Source of the DNA: Pratylenchus scribneri
Taxonomy: Eukaryota > Nematoda > Chromadorea > Rhabditida > Pratylenchidae
Direction of reading: 5' to 3'
DNA: 64,000 bases
Assembly: GCA_030063045.1 (NCBI GenBank)
Contig: JAQSEB010000088.1
Span: 1-64,000 of the forward strand
Of this stretch, positions 61,300-64,000 are shown in pieces. The notes under the pieces are model-generated. The model made no database searches and had not been told where the DNA came from. It saw nothing but the letters and a program-made list of their open reading frames with translations. Each line of letters starts with the position of its first letter. Position 1 is the first letter of the stretch. The position numbers were made by a program, and so were the translations under genes.

Positions 61300-61790
61300 T
61301 TCGAATTTATATGAAATTAAAATTAAGTTTAATATTTTTAAAATCCATTGTAAAATTCTATTTTAATTTAAAGCAAAGTTAAAAAGTGACTTAAATTTAT
61401 TTTAAAATTTTTACAATTTTTTTATTTTTCTGTCTTGAGTTGAGATGTGAAAAGGTAAATTATTGCTGATGGCATTGATTTTGAATGAAAGAAAAATGAT
61501 GGGCATTATTATCTGTCCCCTTTTCTATGCTCCCCCATAGGCATAAATCACTCGGCCATAAATTGAACGGTTGATTCTTATGCCTTATGCCAATGCCAGA
61601 GAGGCTTGTCCTCAATTCAAATTCAATTTCTCCCATATTCCTTCTTTCCCTCCCTAAATCAAAATCATATTAGATAGTAAAAGCAAACAGTTTCGATTGA
61701 TCCATTTTTATGGGGCGGGGAATAGGCGCGCAAATAAAATTAGCAATAATATTTTTGAGTCATTTGAAATAAAATTTGCGCACCCGAGTT
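61300..61790 (-). promoter_or_regulatory. Conserved upstream block of giant gene copy 2
   Basis: Reverse-complement counterpart of 21765-22269: shared words include ATTCAAAATCAATGCCATC (61468-61487), CGGTTGATTCTTATGCC, GATTTATGCCTATGGGG and GGATCAATCGAAACTGTTTGC. ATGCCA occurs on the transcribed orientation at 61470-61475 and on the opposite strand twice near 61587-61598. Presumed promoter and leader, by conservation only. Confidence 0.55.
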
Positions 61791-61860
61791 TTGTTTCAAA
61801 TAAAATTTTAAATAATTAAAATCTAGTAAAATATTTCTTTTGGGGAAGAAATATTACTAC

Positions 61861-62512
61861 TTAGCAAATGAAAACACAGTTTCCTTAGCAAATGAAAACA
61901 CATTTTACTTAGCAAATGAAAACACATTTTATTTAGCAAATGAAAACACATTTTACTTAGCAAATGAAAACACATTTTATTTAGCAAATGAAAACACATT
62001 TTACTTAGCAAATGAAAAAACATTTTATTTAGCAAATGAAAACACATTTTACTTAGCAAATGAAAACACATTTTACTTAGCAAATAAAAACGCATTTTAC
62101 TTAGCAAATGAAAAAACATTTTATTTAGCAAATGAAAACACATTTTACTTAGCAAATGAAAACACATTTTACTTAGCAAATGAAAACACATTTTATTTAG
62201 CAAATGAAAACACATTTTACTTAGCAAATGAAAACACATTTTACTTAGCAAATGAAAACACATTTTACTTAGCAAATGAAAACACATTTTATTTAGCAAA
62301 TGAAAACACATTTTACTTAGCAAATGAAAACACATTTTATTTAGCAAATGAAAAAACATTTTACTTAGCAAATGAAAACACATTTTACTTAGCAAATGAA
62401 AACACATTTTATTTAGCAAATGAAAACACATTTTACTTAGCAAATGAAAACACATTTTATTTAGCAAATGAAAACACATTTTACTTAGCAAATGAAAACA
62501 CATTTTATTTAG
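61861..62512. repeat. 24-bp minisatellite between divergent copies 2 and 3
   Basis: About 27 units of a 24-bp repeat, TTAGCAAATGAAAACACATT plus TTAC or TTAT, unrelated in sequence to the CCTGTTCTG arrays. It is open in frames of both strands (LANENTFY on +, a Cys/His/Leu-rich frame on -), which follows from the unit length. It lies in the shared upstream region of two head-to-head genes. Confidence 0.92.
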
Positions 62513-62639
62513 AAAAAGTTAAATGCAATAATTTCTAAGCATTTCATTTCAATTAGGCTTGGTTACAAATTTGTAAGATTTTATTATTCGAAAAATTGAT
62601 TTGGACATATCTAAAATTGGGGTAGGCAAATTTCAATTC

Positions 62640-63024
62640 ATAATATTATTGCAATTTGTGCCCCTAAAATCAATCGAAACTTTTACTTTGTCATCCCTAT
62701 GAGAATAGAGAAGTCTTTAAATTTGGGGAGGGGAAGAAGAGAAATTGTCGGGCATTGGCACAAAAAGCAGCAATTCATTGTCCGAGTGATGTTTATGGCC
62801 AAGCGCAGAAAAGAGGATGGATAATATCTTTCATTTTTCTTTCATTCAAAATCAATGCCATCGGCAATAATTCCCCTCTCAGAAGCCCATAAAATAAAAT
62901 TATAATATTTTTTTAATTTTATCCATAATATTTCAAATGAGCATTAATTTGCGTAAAAATGAAAATAGAATTTTACAATGAATTTTAAAAATATTAAAAA
63001 TTAATTTTAATTTCATATATCAAA
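62640..63024 (+). promoter_or_regulatory. Conserved upstream block of giant gene copy 3
   Basis: Related to the upstream blocks of copies 1 and 2: ATCAATCGAAACTTTTACTT, GGGCATTGGCA, AGAAAAGAGGATGGATAATA, CATTCAAAATCAATGCCATC (ATGCCA at 62855-62860) and CCCATAAAATAAAATTATAAT. Same interpretation. Confidence 0.55.
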
Positions 63025-64000
63025 ATGAACTTTATCAATCAAATAACTATTTTCCTTTTATTCAATCTATATATTTTCATTACGATGCAAAATGATATTG
63101 GTAAAATTTTATATTATAATATTATTAAATTTATTATTTATAAAATATTTAAAGATGCCATTCACATATTATATAAATTAATTAGATTTATAAAAAATAT
63201 AGAATTAATCAAAAATGTGGAAATTATTATTTTAATTCATGAAAACTTGAAAAATGAAAAAAGTTTAATCCTTATTAAATTAAAATAATAAACGATTATT
63301 TTTAAAGCCTTAAATAAAATTTCAAGAAAAATTAATCCAATTTTAAAATTTAAAATTTTTTGATTTTCTTTAATTAAATTAAATTTTATTTATTTTGACA
63401 ATCAAAATGTTAATAATAAATTCGATAAAATATCAATCATTAATATAGAATTAAAAAATTGAAAAATAATTTTTAAATATTATTTTTTGTTTAAGCATTC
63501 AATTTGGACAAGGAATACACCAATTTGATGTTGCTCTCCAATTTTGATTCCGTTAAACTGCCGGAAATTGAGGAAGAAGTCCTCAAATATAATTTTAAAT
63601 ATAATTAAATTATTTATTAATTTATTTCCAAAATAATTTAGAAAAATTAATTTTTTAATTTTCTCAATTTTAAAACTTTGTCTTTATTACTAAATTTTTT
63701 TTTAAAATTAATTACACATTTAAAATTAGACAAATCAAAAATAAATTATATAGTATATTTATTGGCATATATTAAATATAAAATTTTATTTGTAGAATTA
63801 ATCGACTTAAATAGTTTAATTTTTTTGTTTTGTAATTCAACGATTTTAAAATCGAGCTTAATCAACACGGTTTTTTACGAGTTCTTCACATTCCTATAAA
63901 ATTTTACATATATTTATTAGGCATAAAAGATAGATAAAAATTAAAAATTTTTTCTTCCCTTAAAGCAAATAAATTTGGAACGAAGAATGCAATTCCGGCT
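63025..64000 (+). CDS. Giant gene family, copy 3 (partial, continues beyond window)
   Basis: Exons 63025-63100, 63496-63578 and 63966 to beyond 64000 match exons 1-3 of copies 1 and 2, with the same phases and the same 83-nt second exon. The start MNFINQITIFLLFNLY is a signal-peptide-like segment, followed by MQNDI, then AFNLDKEYTNLMLLSNFDS, IEEE, and INLERRMQFR at the window edge. It is transcribed away from copy 2. Whether it also ends in a poly(A) polymerase-like module cannot be seen here. Confidence 0.8.

Noticed and set aside
61823..62538. LANENTFY (+) and Cys/His/Leu-rich (-) repeat proteins
   Set aside because: Both come from one 24-bp satellite between divergent genes. Opposite strands are equally open, which argues against coding.

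Overview
This window is eukaryotic nuclear DNA, very AT-rich. Its genes are split into many short exons by mostly short GT-AG introns ending in T-rich/AG acceptors. The gene content (a tyrosinase with ShK repeats, F-box-like families, a secreted coiled-coil/MATH protein, abundant small foldback elements and minisatellites) points to a nematode. A plant-parasitic tylenchid, perhaps a root-knot nematode given the low GC, is an inference and not proven. All exon chains here were joined by hand from splice signals, reading phase and paralogue comparison.

Left part (1-21.3 kb), five genes: an F-box-like gene (3013-6288, +) whose last intron holds a nested pair of foldback transposons; a Rab5-type small GTPase (7191-8818, +); a predicted secreted coiled-coil/MATH protein (9023-about 11450, -); a secreted tyrosinase with three C-terminal ShK modules (12655-17696, -); and a second F-box-like paralogue (18921-21289, -) in opposite orientation to the first. 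Two copies of a ~365-bp foldback element flank this block (1829-2191 and 18344-18715). A short, extremely GC-rich palindromic island (21384-21516) lies where the first exon of the second F-box-like gene should be.

Right part (21.7-64 kb): three copies of one very large gene. Copy 1 (22270-39618, +) and copy 2 (40869-61299, -) are tail-to-tail. Copy 3 starts at 63025 (+), head-to-head with copy 2, and runs off the window. In copies 1 and 2, 26 exons with matching order, phases and often identical lengths can be joined without frame conflict, giving about 2,436 codons (copy 1, with one in-frame TGA) and 2,546 codons (copy 2, open throughout). The deduced protein has an N-terminal signal-peptide-like segment, about 1,700-1,850 residues with no family I recognise (charged coiled coils and a poly-lysine NLS-like tract), and a complete poly(A) polymerase architecture at the C-terminus: nucleotidyltransferase, central and RNA-binding domains. 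The third metal-binding Asp appears to be Glu in both copies. This duplicated giant gene is the most novel content of the window.

Non-coding structure: 24-bp minisatellites occupy the same two introns of the giant gene in both copies (degenerate in one), a different 24-bp array lies between copies 2 and 3, and a 31-bp satellite fills an intron of copy 2 between two GC-rich hairpins. A block upstream of the start codon is conserved in all three copies and contains ATGCCA motifs. Long open frames inside the satellites are artefacts of repeat lengths and base composition.
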